A stretch of DNA of 64,000 bases from Anthostomella pinea. Lineage: Eukaryota; Ascomycota; Sordariomycetes; Xylariales; Xylariaceae. Every line of letters starts with the position of its first letter. The stretch's first letter is position 1. The DNA is taken from contig CAUWAG010000012.1 of assembly GCA_963556695.1 (NCBI GenBank), positions 4,030,001 to 4,094,000 of the forward strand, in the 5' to 3' direction. Made by a program: the position numbers and the translations under genes. The notes below the pieces were generated by a model. The model worked only from the letters and a program-made list of their open reading frames with translations, did no database searches and was not told the DNA's origin. Shown in pieces: positions 22,261 to 33,160 of this stretch.

Positions 22261-24053
22261 TCAGTCGTCCTCGCTACCAGCCGCGCAATAAGTACTCCGC
22301 CCCCGAAGCCTCTCGCCATAGAACCACAAGACCGCCACGACGACGGTGCCAAAGACGGCAAACCCGCCTGCCAGCGCCGTGGCCCCGAGGCCAAAGCCCA
22401 GGCTGTCGAACATGTAGGGCGCGAATAGCGGGAAGAAGGCGGCCGTTAGGCTGCGCAGAACTAAGTTCGTCGAGATGGCTGACGCCGCGTACCGCCCGTA
22501 CGTGTCAATGGTGTACACGGACACGCAGCCCGAGCAGACGTACACGCCCGCCGCGAAGATCAGGCTGCCGATATTCGGCATGATCCAGTGCAGGCGCGGC
22601 TGGCCGGACCACCCCCACCACAGCAGGCCGACGGGCACGAGGGCGGTGCCGATGACCATGGTCGGGACGCGGAACTCGGGGCGGCCCTTGCCATCACCGC
22701 CATCACCGCCATTACGCGCCTTGAGACGCGCGTAGACCCTGTCGCTGAGGTGGCCCGCCACATTGACACCTGCGATTAGGCCGATGGCGAACGAGATGTA
22801 GTTTAAGGAGCCGGTGCGCACGCCTTGGCTGTATTGCTCGGCCCACATCCGCGGGTACATGAACAGAAAGAGGAACATTGTGCCGTAGAGGAGCGCCATG
22901 TAGGTCGCTAGCAGCTGCACGATTACCTGTGTGCCGAGCATGCGGAAGGGGCGCTGCAGGTTCGTGCGCATTAGGGACAGGAAGGGGGTCTTGAGGTCAG
23001 TTGGTGATGGGGGTGTCTTCTCCTCTCCCGTTTCCTTTCCCTCTTCAACGATGCTTCCAGCTCCAGATCCAGAATCAGCCGCCCGCCTCCTCCGCTCCTC
23101 CTTCCTCGCCGCCAGCAACACCAACCGCGGCTCATAAGTCTCGCGCAGAAAAACCGCAGCGAGTAAAATCACCGCCCCCGAAGCCGCAGAAGTGATCCAA
23201 AACACCCAGCGCCAGTCCCCCGTGCCCTCGGATATATACGCGCCGCAGATCGGCCCCAGCGCAGGCCCCAGCAGCGGCGCAGCCATGAACACTGCAAACG
23301 CCCTCCCGCGCTCGTCAGCGCGCCACAAGTCACCCATCAGCCCGCCCGCCAGCGCATCAGCGACACACGCCCCGAACCCGCTCAACAGCCGAAAAGCCAG
23401 CAGCTGGCCCAGACTTTTACTCAAACCGCACGCCGTGTTCCACACCACGAATACCAGACTGCCACCGAGCAAGACGGGCTTGCGGCCGTAGATCTCGGAT
23501 AGGGGCGCGAGGAGGAGGGGGCCGAGACCGACGCCGATTAGGATTAGGGAGTTTACTAGCAGCCATTGCCATGGGGAGGAGATGGAGAGGGAGGTGGAGA
23601 TGGAGATTTGAGTGGGCGCGAGCATCGTCTCAGAGAGCGGTTGCAGGAAGGCGAAGGCGCTGAGGAGGAGGGTGGCGGTCCATTTTTTGCGGCGGGGCCA
23701 GTCTTTTGGGCGTGTGTGGGCATTTGGGAGGTCGGTCTGGGGTCGTTTGGTCAGTTTCTTGTTTATTCATGCTGTGCTGGTGTGTTTTTGAGGAAGGATG
23801 AGGTTGGAGATGGCTTCGAACTTACCTCCTTGGCCTGCCTGTGCGCTCTCTCGTCTTCCGAGTCTGAGGTCGTTGTGGATCCCGTAGCGCGCTTGCTGTC
23901 GGCGGTGGCCGCGGCCTTGAGCTCTGCCGGTGTCGTCTCCATAGCTCCGGGCGCGGGACTTGGTCTGGAGTCGAACTCGTTGATCGTGCAGCAGGGTGTG
24001 GGATCTGAAGGACCTGAATCTAGATTGTTCCCAACGCTCGAATTGGTAGCCAC
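22261..24053 (-). CDS. MFS multidrug-type transporter (DHA1)
   Basis: Exon 1 (24053-23826) encodes a polar, disordered N-terminus of 76 residues. After an 89-nt intron (GTAAGT...CCCCAG), exon 2 (23736-22261) encodes the rest; total 567 residues. Exon 2 starts PKDWPRRKKWTATLLLSAFAF, the usual entry to the first transmembrane helix. MFS motif A is LAPLSEIYGRKPVLL, and the fifth helix has the PLLGPALGPICGAYI signature of drug:H+ antiporters. Twelve membrane segments with a long cytoplasmic loop in the middle. Probably a plasma-membrane exporter of small molecules; the substrate is not inferable. A 197-codon plus-strand frame over exon 1 is a shadow. Intact. Confidence 0.9.
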
Positions 24054-25809
24054 TGACGCGCCGACCGGGCTGGTTGGAGAGATACTGAATGATGAGGTTC
24101 AAGCTCCTTCTACGTGTGGAATATGGCTTTGGTATGAATTTGGGGTGGGAGTTAGGTAGGCAGGTAGCGAGGGGAAGACATGGTCTCGCAGTCGTGAAGC
24201 CAGTCTGGGGCTGAGCTCGGGGGCCCTGAATAGGGTGACATTGCACAAAGTATGTAGTCATGTCCAGGTCTCACTGATTCAACGTCGGTTGGTACGAGAG
24301 TGGAGTCTTGATGTTATTTTCGTCTGTTGGTGCTTCGTACCACTACCGATGATGACTGTTTGCCTGTTGGCCGTGTCGTAATATTCACAACCGTGCGTGC
24401 GGCTGGCTGCTGTGACGAGTCAAATCGGGACGGCGGACCACCAACAGTTCAGTTCAGCTGGGTGCAGATCGCACCTCCTACCGCTGCTACACTATCCCTT
24501 ACAGTTGCGTGGTAGCACACGAAAATAGGAGAACCGAGACACCATGAGGCGGGTTAGTGGAGTCACCCAGCCTGTGTGCACTCTGGTGGTGCTTATCTCG
24601 AACACCCTGTTCGGTAGCAAACAGGGCACCTGAATGACTTCCACCCTTCTCGTCCTATACGATGACATAGACGACACACCAAATCCCACCTCGGCAGAGG
24701 CGCCTTGGGGTGTCTTGTCTTGCTGCGTAGGACTTTTCAAATCGACCGCGCAGACAGGGGCTGGAAAGAGGGCCAGCGCCGACTGCCGTTCATCACATTG
24801 CTAGATCTGACGTCTGGTTGGTCGGGGCTATTGAGATCACATCTGTTGGTGGTGCAAAATCCTTCCGTCACCCAGGGGCCCCGGCTTCGCGTTCCGGTTG
24901 GTCGGGTATTCTCAGCTGACTGATGGAAGGATCTTGGGCGGTATCGTGCAGCAAGTGTTGAGGGTCGTCCGCTATATATTGGGGGACCGAAGCCTCTGTC
25001 TACCATCTAGTCATAGTCTATGAATCCAAGAGATCTTGCGAGAGAGCTGACAATGGCAGGTCCGATAGAGCGTGGCGCGGCGGTCCGAACCTCTAGCTGC
25101 AGCTTCACCGTTGCGATGGCGCACGCCACGGGCTGACTGATACCGCAGGCGATGAGGTACGCTTTGCGAAGGGTCTGGCCCTACCACGTTGTACTGCCTG
25201 GGATAGAACAGATCATGTTTATTGCAACCTTGTTTCGACTACATGGAGGGAGCATACGCGGCGTGTGGCACGAGGTTGATAGGGTAACTTGCGTTCATCG
25301 GAACGCAAGGGATCGGTGGCGTGAATGGGTATGTGACCATCCTAGCATCGTCGTTTGATTACTGCTGCTGCTACCCAACAAGCTGGGTGTAAGCTCGGTT
25401 ACGAACCGTCACGGGCTGTGCCCTCGACGGCATTACCACAGTGTGGTGGTACGACGGAGCTGAAAAGGGTTATGTGGTCTTCGCTTCGAAGTGGAACGGA
25501 AGCAGCTTGACAGGGACATATTGAGACATCATGCTGTGCGATGACTATTCAACGAATCCTTTCGTACGCTATCCAGTGGTCTGGTTCACCCCAACCCTCC
25601 AGATGCGAGGGCCTTTTTTGAGTGACCAACATCAAACACAATTCCCGCAACCGGGAACAATGGTCTAGCCACACTAGATTGGCGCTCATTTTCATACATG
25701 GACAGACCATCTGGCCCAGTTCGGAGAGGGCTGCCCGGAGTTGTTGCTTCGCGGGTGAGGAGATAATGCAGTGTGACCCTGAGATGCAACCCCTCCGTTC
25801 ATCCTGACT
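24054..25809. other. Intergenic stretch, 1.75 kb
   Basis: No supported gene; only short open frames with mixed codon use. The first few hundred bases are the upstream region of the MFS transporter. Confidence 0.45.
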
Positions 25810-26861
25810 TCAGCACCCTCCGACACCCTCGAACCGCTCGGAAAAGATCAACGTGCGCACCTCGATGCTCCTCCTTGGCCTCGCGTTCTCGGCGACATGG
25901 TGGTGTCTGATACTGGAGTGCAGGGCGACTAGTCACATGTCAGTTCTCGGTACCACCCTACGACCGCAACTACCTAGGACTCGACGTAACTTACAGGGTG
26001 CCTCGACCCCGGGCTCCGAGTCGAAGTGCTTGAATAGCAGCGTCTCATCGGGCTTCTGATCCTTCAGGAAGTACCACTTCTGGCCCTCGTCGTACTTGAC
26101 GTAGTAGTTCGTACTGATGCTGCCCTGGCGGATCGAGTCGGTCTCCACGAGGTCGTCCGGCTTTACCGTCGTGCCGTCGCAGACCGCGAGGGCCCATTCC
26201 TCGACGGGATGCGAGAGCGGTTTCCACACGCTGGAAATGCACTTGTTAGCCGGAAGGATTCATCATGCAGGACTTGGAGAGTAGGTTACTTCACGGCTCT
26301 GATGCGCTGGCGAAGGATTCTAGCTGCATCATTTGGGAAGCTGTTCTGGATGCGTTGAAGCACCGACATCGGGCCGGCGTCTATATGGGCGTAGTTACTC
26401 GGCAGAAGCGGCTGCGTTTGGTCGCTGAAGTTGATCTTCGCTGTGGTTGTCTCGTCGCGACTGCTGCGGATCTACACCTTGTGTAAGCTCTCTATTGGAC
26501 TCAGGGCCGCCAGTGGTTGGCTTACTCTCCAGTCGAAGACGAACACAGTGCCGACGTCTCCTAGCTCTCTTTGGAGCATTGCCTTGATTTCGGGGATATA
26601 CTTCCCCTGGATTGTGTCCTTGTCGGAAAGTTCGGTGAAGCCCGGGAGACGGCGAGACGTGAACCCGTGGGTATCGAGATGGAAGTCTGTGGCTTGGTCT
26701 CTGAAGTCTTGGACGCCAATGACCTCTTCATCCCAGGAAATGTTGGTCTTCCGCAGGTCTTTGGCATCAGGCAGGAGATCCATGAAGATCTGGAACGGGC
26801 GTTCTTTCTCGTAAATAGGGTCCCATTTCAAGAACCGGATAGATGCAGCCTCCGCCATCAA
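25810..26861 (-). CDS. AsaB-family (GA4 desaturase / cephem-methoxylase P8-like) protein
   Basis: Four exons (26861-26526, 26471-26290, 26230-25995, 25928-25810), phases consistent, 290 residues. Motifs of this fungal family as I recall them: an N-terminal YEKERPFQIF, the central conserved AHIDAGPMSVLQRI with an HxD-type pair, VWKPLSHPVEEWALAVCD, and near the end RRSIEVRTLIF. Members are annotated as hydroxylase/desaturase-like and often sit in metabolite clusters (AsaB of the aspergillic acid cluster), but most lack a proven reaction. One donor here is GTAACC, a weak site, chosen because it keeps the NVWKPL motif in frame. The neighbours do not suggest a pathway. Confidence 0.82.
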
Positions 26862-27516
26862 TAAAGTTGATGGATATTAATGTAAAGGCTGATGAGAATG
26901 CTTGATTTCACGATATCAAAGAGTCTTGAGGTATAATCAACGTAAAAACTTGGAGTGTTGAAGTAGCCAAGCAAAACACAGTGCAGAGGTCGATGATACT
27001 GTTAGCTTTTTGGGCCTTTCTCTTGCTTCTAACTTGACTAAGTCCATGCTTGGGGCCCCAATCCACCTTGCTCACAATGATCCTTCGATACATCGATGCG
27101 TAGGCCTTCCCTCCGCACAGGATGATATGACATAGCTTATCGGCCAAGCCCATAGTCCTAGCCATCCCCTATTGCCCTCCCCTATTGGTAGGTCATGTTG
27201 CAGGGCTCGATGCTGTTGGTGCCGCACCGGTGCATTAGACCAAACGGAGCCAAAGGATTATACCATGGCTGCATGTCAGAAGGCTCTTGCATTCTGAGAG
27301 CCTATGACTTGTCCATAGATAACAAGGTGTGTATTGAGAAGGAAGGTTGCAGGGCCAAGGTCACGCAAGGGATCCCACAAAAGCATCATCGTATGCATTG
27401 TCCTTTGGGATCGAGGACCCGGCTCAACTGTGATGTGATGAGGGGAAGCTTATCAGTCACGATCACGGGACTGTATGCAGTCATGACCCCAAAGACAGAG
27501 ATGGTGCCACAAGGTC
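26862..27516. other. Intergenic stretch between two diverging genes
   Basis: Upstream region shared by the AsaB-family gene (minus) and the tandem-repeat gene (plus). No supported coding region. Confidence 0.5.
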
Positions 27517-27523
27517 TATAAAA
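27517..27523 (+). promoter_or_regulatory. Likely TATA box of the tandem-repeat gene
   Basis: TATAAAA lies 103 bases before the ATG. It is followed by a pyrimidine-rich leader (ccacatcctttttctatc) and a good start context (gtcaacATGG), so it suggests a regulated, possibly strong promoter. Confidence 0.5.
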
Positions 27524-27625
27524 CGGATGCTACTTTCTTAGAGTGACGAGTTGAGTATCACCACATCCTTTTTCTATCATTCCTGCCTACACTCAAACCT
27601 TCGCCCCAAAAACACCACAGTCAAC

Positions 27626-28090
27626 ATGGCCAACCACTACGAAGCCTTCGCGAAAGGTATTGTCGAGCAGGCCGCCAACGACAAGCGAGCCCAGCCCTGG
27701 AAGAACAGCGTCGACACCGGCGCCGCTGCCCCTGCCGAAGAATGGATCGAGATCAACGCGCGGCGCAACATTGACGTCCGCACCAACGCCTTTCCCGTGG
27801 GCGAAGTGGACGTCAGGACCAACTCATTCCCCGTCGGTGAGGTCGACGTTCGCACCAACGCCTTCCCGGTGGGCGAGGTTGACATCCGAAGTAACGCCTT
27901 TCCAGTTGGAGAGATCGACGCCAGGACCAACGTGTTCCCCGTGGGAGACATCAACGTCCGAAGCAACGCTTTCCCTGTGGGGGAGATCGATGTCCGGACC
28001 AACGCTTTTCCTCTGGGAGGCGTCGATGTCAGGGAGAATGCCTTCCCTATGGACGAGGTCAACGTGTTGACCAACTCATTCCCAATCTGA
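27626..28090 (+). CDS. Tandem 12-residue repeat protein (154 aa), unknown family
   Basis: Intronless. Residues 1-48 form a polar, helical-looking head beginning MANHYEAFAKGIVEQAA. Residues 49-154 are nine copies of a 12-residue unit, the last cut to ten: consensus (I/V)-D-V-R-T-N-A-F-P-V-G-E. Invariant or nearly so are Asp/Asn at 2, Asn at 6, Phe at 8 and Pro at 9; positions 1, 4, 5 and 10 vary conservatively. There is no signal peptide, membrane segment or dibasic Kex2 site between units, so it does not look like a ustiloxin-type peptide precursor. The regular spacing suggests a stacked beta structure or a multivalent binding surface; that is inference. An ATG 75 bases upstream is in frame but lies in the leader-like region, so I chose 27626. 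Confidence 0.75.
   Translation: MANHYEAFAKGIVEQAANDKRAQPWKNSVDTGAAAPAEEWIEINARRNIDVRTNAFPVGEVDVRTNSFPVGEVDVRTNAFPVGEVDIRSNAFPVGEIDARTNVFPVGDINVRSNAFPVGEIDVRTNAFPLGGVDVRENAFPMDEVNVLTNSFPI
27770..28087 (+). repeat. 36-nt tandem repeat inside the gene (nine units)
   Basis: The DNA units have diverged mostly at third positions (for example ttccccgtcggt versus ttcccggtgggc), so the peptide is conserved beyond the DNA. Unit count may vary between strains. Confidence 0.8.
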
Positions 28091-29230
28091 TGATACTCGG
28101 GGTATCGGCGTACGTCTCACGCCAGGGACCCATGGACGGTCTTTGCTGACTGCTTCGAAGTAGATTCTTGGAATATGGTAGCATCATAACATGAGGGGAT
28201 CCCGCGATTCAGTTTTGGAGTAGGGTAGAAAGGCTGCCTACGACTGGATACTCGATGGATACTTTGAACACTCGTTAGATATGCAGAAGTGGTGGAATCA
28301 ATCCCACATTGAACTAACTATCACTTGACGCTTTTATATGACACAGAGTAATAAAGAAGTAGGAAATCATCCCATGACAGAACAACAGACCTGCTGGTGG
28401 CTCATTGATTGAACACCACCGCCGTCTCTTCAAGTTCCATGACTTATCATCGTTGGAACGTAGGTAAGGGCTGTACAATGAACCTCCGTGCCTTCCCCCC
28501 AGGACATCCATGACTTAACACGTCTAATACGACACGAGGATTGCTATACTTCAGTATACTCGCATTGTGTAGAACAGTAAATGCTTATTCCGCTACCCTT
28601 ATACGAGACGTAACACCGTATCACTTTCGAAGACTTGAGGGCTGAGTGTAGCACGATCGACTTTACGCAAGAACCTTTCAAAGAAAGAAAGACTGTCAGT
28701 TAAGAGAAGTAAGAAATGAAACGAGAACTGTCAGGCCAGCAAAATGACATTGCGAAGCAGAGCTGTACGTTGCATCCGCCCGTGACGTCCATTACTCGTG
28801 GCCTCGGCGATCTCAGACATACGTTCCTGAGTGAGAGGGGCAACTGTTTGTACTGGCAAAACTTTGCGTAGACCAATCCGTCTATGCGTCGTTCGTGTTA
28901 GCTTCCAAGAGCTCGTTCTCCTCGATGCTTGAAGAATGAGCACTGAAATTGGCTGTCAACATCTCGCCAGGACGGTTCCGGTTGGCCAGCAAGTTGCAAA
29001 AGGCACTGAACGTAGGCGCGGTTGAACATCCGGATGGCCCAAGGACTGACGGGGTCGGCACATACATACTGTGCTTTGGGTGATATTGGTTTCGGGGAGT
29101 GGCCGGTGTTCCCAGGCCAGGACGGGCCGGGATGACGAGTCGTGATTGACGCCGTCCATTCCAGAGTCACGCCACAGATGCCTCAGACCATCTTCCAAGC
29201 GGTCGCCCAATCTCGTTCCATGATGTAAAG
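28091..29230. other. Intergenic stretch
   Basis: No supported gene. Overlapping minus-strand frames at 29210-28880 look faintly protein-like but have no start, splice pattern or motif I can defend. Confidence 0.4.
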
Positions 29231-29540
29231 TTACTTGATGAAGTATAGCGTTGCCCCAATGCCAACAACAATGGCACTGACGTACTGCAAAGCCTTCTTG
29301 ATCTCGGTGGAGTCGACTCCCAGCGTTGAGGTCACTTCCTGGTCATCGCTAAACTGTGGAGTGCCGTAGACCTATTCTCTCACCAGTCAGGACTCCTTCG
29401 TGTGCTGATATATCGGGTGGACCACGGACATACTTACCGCGGTGTTTGTTGAAGTTATCAGCTCGAATCGTGCCGCCGGGGATATTAAATATACGTTGAT
29501 ACTATTGATTTCTTATTGATTTTTGATTGATATAACCTTA
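29231..29540 (-). pseudogene. 3' end of an unidentified membrane-protein gene
   Basis: A last exon 29371-29231 ends in a hydrophobic helix (YVSAIVVGIGATLYFIK). Upstream of an intron (29437-29372, GTAAGT...GAATAG) the frame continues as SPAARFELITSTNTA. Further upstream the sequence becomes AT-rich and stops appear, although protein-like pieces remain (GLKAVAEGQIELNGNLYAI at about 29615-29540). I read it as a gene whose 5' part has been destroyed, probably by RIP. Family unknown. Confidence 0.5.
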
Positions 29541-30305
29541 TAGCATACAGATTACCGTTCAGTTCAATTTGTCCTTCCGCTACGGCTTTTAATCCGGGTT
29601 GTCGTGCGATTGCCGTTACGTTGCGCTTTCCGAGCTTCCGAGCCTTTAATATCGATTAGGTCTTTTTTTAGGTTATTTTCCGCGACGTAAAATATAAATG
29701 TTAACCGCTATATGCGCTTAGGGTTTGCGTTAATAAGATATTATATATTATCGCGGCTGCTTTTATTTAACTTCTTATAGTATATTTAAATAAAGTTTTA
29801 GTTTTAAGTCGGTATATAAACTAGTAAGCTTCAAAAATCGAATTAAAATAATATATCTTTTCCTCAAAAATAAGCCGTATAACGATAGTATTACCTACGT
29901 AATTTTTAACTACCGCTAGATTTTATAGGAAATACTTTTTAAGGCTATTGTAATATTATAACGTTATAATCGATATTACCGTTAAGGTCTTTATTTATTT
30001 TTAATAAAGTAGTAATTATTAAATAACGTCGTTACGTATAGTAGAAACTATTTAATTAATATAATCATATATAATACGTGTTTTTTTAAGATTCCCGTGT
30101 AAAGATCCGTCTTGATATAAAGCTTTCATAACTTATTAAATAATGATATATATAAAGGTTTTATTAACATCATTAAAGTTAAAGAACAAAACGAATGAAG
30201 TTTAGCTACAAGCCACTAAAAATTGTTTATTTGCTCAAGGTTGTAGCAAAGCCTGAATTGATTTTACAATATCGATATTATCTCAATCTGCTAGGTTAAG
30301 AACAC
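29468..30305. other. AT-rich block flanked by a 17-bp near-perfect direct repeat
   Basis: About 840 bp with many TA and CG but few CA dinucleotides, a RIP-like composition, without open frames. gaagttatcagctcgaa (29451-29467) and gaagtcatcagctcgaa (30306-30322) flank it. Such a duplication could be the target site of a non-LTR retrotransposon, or chance. Confidence 0.5.
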
Positions 30306-30322
30306 GAAGTCATCAGCTCGAA

Positions 30323-30830
30323 GGGTTATACCGTGGTCTTGAAGATGCCAAAGGTAGGTGTACATCCCATGCGCTATAGGCTGTGTCTTATGCATCGTCG
30401 ACGCCGCGGTAGTCTTGGTGAACGATTTGGGGTCCGACCACATGGAGAGCGGCAGTCACAAATGTCCAATAATGCTGTATGCCAACCAGGCGAGTGCGTG
30501 GGTCTGGGCATCCGAGTTTGGGCATTCGTATCAAGACATATCAGCCTTCTTATCCCAAGCTCTGCGGGTGGCTGAATCGGCAAGTAATACAATGCCACGA
30601 TGGTCGGTATCCGCATTGGCCATGTTCGGTGGTTCTTCTTGCAGGGTAGTACCATGGTAGCCGGAGCAATCGTGGATTATAAGGCTGTTTGTCGCATGCT
30701 CGACCAGAGTATTGAGGTTGGCATAATAGAAATTGCCACCGTACTAGGGCGACTGGTTCCTCTTTGTAGCCAGAACCACGACCCAGTTGCAATATTCTGA
30801 GTTAATTTCGTTGTGGCAAAATCTGGCGTA
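30323..30830 (-). pseudogene. Unidentified coding relic with in-frame stops
   Basis: One minus-strand frame is protein-like for about 165 codons (pieces: YANLNTLVEHATNSLIIHDC, ADTDHRGIVLLADSATRRAW, THALAWLAYSIIGH, HGMYTYLWHLQDHGITLRAD) but is broken by TAG and TGA codons. It lies just downstream of the LITAF-domain gene and runs into the AT-rich block. I do not recognise the family. A short intact piece could be read from an ATG at 30446. Confidence 0.4.
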
Positions 30831-30955
30831 GAGGTTGACGCGAAGTGACGCTGAGCGGATCGGATATCTAGACAAAAGGCACGAAATCGATTGTCATATT
30901 ATCAAATGTTGCTCTCTGAAGCCGCCGGCGTCCTTCCGCGCCTGTGCCTCCAGCT

Positions 30956-31430
30956 TCAACTCCCAAATTGCGACTGGACATATCTCGCATCAATACGGTT
31001 AATGTCATGGCTGATGAATGCCACGTCCTTGTCGCACATCGAACGCTTGTGCCTCGTGTTAAACCACCACTCCCTTTTCTTGGGTACCGGATACAAGCAC
31101 AAGGTGCAACAAGGAAAGAATGCCAGCGCACAAAAAAACTGGGCGACCCTGGTGAGAAAAGCGCGTCAGTAGTTGACCTCGATGTAGAGATACATTGTGC
31201 CCTTACAAGGTCGCCTGACTAGGCTCCCGCTTGACCGTTGTCATGTTTCGCTTCTGGCAAAAGCTGCAGTCGATGAAATCCGGCTCGATGCCCAGTGTTT
31301 CGGTCACTCTGCCCATCCCAGCGTTGCCATGGGTCTCCATTGGCTGCTGCGGTTGTGGTGGCTGCCATACCGGTTTCTCCTCGACGGGCGTATCGGAGGG
31401 GGCGTTGTGTGTCTCGAGCTTGATGGCCAT
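30956..31430 (-). CDS. LITAF-like zinc-ribbon membrane-associated protein
   Basis: Two exons (31430-31207, 31148-30956) around a 58-nt intron (GTAAGG...CACCAG); 138 residues. The N-terminus is Pro/Gln-rich (PVWQPPQPQQP). The LITAF plan follows: a first Cys pair in DCSFCQKRNMTTV, a hydrophobic Cys-containing stretch (FFCALAFFPCCTLCLYPVP) that dips into the membrane in this family, then the second half KRSMCDKDVAF, where the last Cys pair is reduced to one Cys followed by Asp-Lys. So one zinc ligand may be missing or replaced. LITAF proteins sit on endosomal and lysosomal membranes. The start at 31430 was chosen over an upstream in-frame ATG because the upstream 42 codons are not conserved-looking. 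Confidence 0.75.
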
Positions 31431-31996
31431 TGTTGAGTAGCTCGTTGCTTGCGATCTTTCAAAACGTGACGAGGCAGACTTGACGGCTCTGGATTGATCA
31501 ACACTTGGCCTTTGGTGCAGTTTTTGAGAGGTGACAGATGTTTCCAGTAGTGTCAAAGGGGATGATATGAGCTTCCTTTAAATGTTGCCCTTGATACACC
31601 CTCTCTGGGCTTTTGGCCCCCAACATGAAGACGATATTGACTTTTCGGCCCCCACCTCTCGCGGCGTCCGGGGGGCAGGGGCGACGAGGTTCTAAATAGC
31701 GCGAACCTGGCAGCTCAGGAAGACCAAGGGCTCTTGATAAGCTCATGTACGAGAATACTACTGCGTAGGATGCCTGTTGTGTGACACTCCAAAACGGAGG
31801 TGGCCTTGCTGGATTGGTCATCGACGTAGGCCCTTGCCACATCAACCGCCAATATATCCTAGCTACCAAGGACAGCTCGCCATACACCATGGCAATGATC
31901 TCCAAGTGCACAAGCGAAACTTGATTTTTCGAGACCGACTAAAGCCAGCAATTTCCTGCTCCTGCGCAACTGTGTCGCGTGCCCAAGACCTGCAAG
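31431..31996. other. Intergenic stretch between diverging genes
   Basis: Upstream region of both the LITAF-like gene (minus) and the HET-domain gene (plus). A 137-codon minus-strand frame here lacks motifs. Confidence 0.5.
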
Positions 31997-33160
31997 ATGC
32001 GGCTGCTCAACGTTCACACCTTTGCTGTCGAGAGTCTAGACGACATCAAACGCAGATTGGCGGATGACAAGAAGGCCACTGACGTCCCTTATGTTCTTCT
32101 TTCCCACCGGTGGTTCCCTACCGAGATGACATTCGGTGACATGCCTGCATTCGTCGCGAACGGGTTGCGAGCGCCACCTGAGAAGGCCCGGAGCGCTACG
32201 AAGGTACGGGGCGCTTGTGCGCAAGTAAGGGCCTGGCGTCATAACCAGAAACCGATAGACTACGCCTGGCTGGACACCGTCTGCATCAACAAGACAGACC
32301 CGGGCGAGACCTCCGAGACAATCAACTCCATGTACCGCTGGTACAAGGCCGCAACTGTCTGCTTCGTCTACCTATACGATCATCCGCACGATAGGGGCCC
32401 TTTCTCGTCTATGACCGACAGTGACTGGTTCACCAGGGGCTGGACCTTGCAAGAATTAGTTGCACCGACCGCTCTGGAGTTCTTCTATCAGGATTGGAGA
32501 CATCTCGGGAACAGAAAAGAGTGCAGCGCGGAGCTATCACCTGGAACCGGCATTGCAAGAGGCATACTGGAAGTGGGGGGACCCATTGGCAAGACCAGCA
32601 TCAGTCATCGAATGAGCTGGTTCTCAGACCGGACAACCACCAAAGGAGAGGACGAGGCCTACTGTTTGATGGGACTGTTCGGGGTGAACATGCCTACACT
32701 GTACGGAGAAGGAAGTCAGGGGGCGTTTCGAAGGCTACAAGAGGAAATCATGAAGTACTCGGACGACCACTCTCTCTTTGCTTGGGTTGACGAGACAGCA
32801 ACGGACGACGGGACCAGCAGCAGCTCTCCCGGCTACGGGCTGCTTGCGCCGGCTCCGCATTGCTTCAAAAACTCTGGGCACTTACAGCATCACGACGACG
32901 GAAGGAACCTCACACCTTTCTCAGTCACCAACAAGGGCTTGTCAATCAGCTTAAGGTTGTTTTAGGACACCCCGAACACCTTCATTGCGAGCATCGACTG
33001 CATGGTCGACCAGGACCACTACCTGGGCATTTTCCTTAAGCGACTGCCTAGTGTGAGCGAGCAGTATTGCAGGATCTACCCGAGGAAGCTCTGTAAGGTT
33101 GCAAAGGATAAGCGAGGAGAGCTTAGGACGATATACATAAAAAAAGAGAGGGTAATATGA
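31997..33160 (+). pseudogene. HET-domain protein, cut by an in-frame TAG
   Basis: Starts MRLLNVHTF, the standard start of HET proteins. HET motifs follow: YVLLSHRWF, IDYAWLDTVCINKTDP, INSMYRWYKAATVCFVYL, WFTRGWTLQELVAP and DEAYCLMGLFGVNMPTLYGEG. HET proteins mediate heterokaryon incompatibility and cell death on non-self contact. After VTNKGLSISLRLF comes TAG (32963-32965), and the same frame continues open for another 64 codons, protein-like, to TGA at 33158. CAG to TAG is a single C-to-T change in the CpA context favoured by RIP. A 42-nt intron ending at this TAG could be proposed, but it would delete the conserved TNKGL motif. The HET domain itself (first 322 residues) is intact, so a truncated protein may still be made. 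Confidence 0.8.

Noticed and set aside
23566..24159. 197-codon plus-strand frame
   Set aside because: Shadow of exons 1 and 2 of the minus-strand MFS transporter.
27626..28090. Idea that the tandem-repeat protein is a ustiloxin-type peptide precursor
   Set aside because: No signal peptide and no Lys-Arg processing site between the units.
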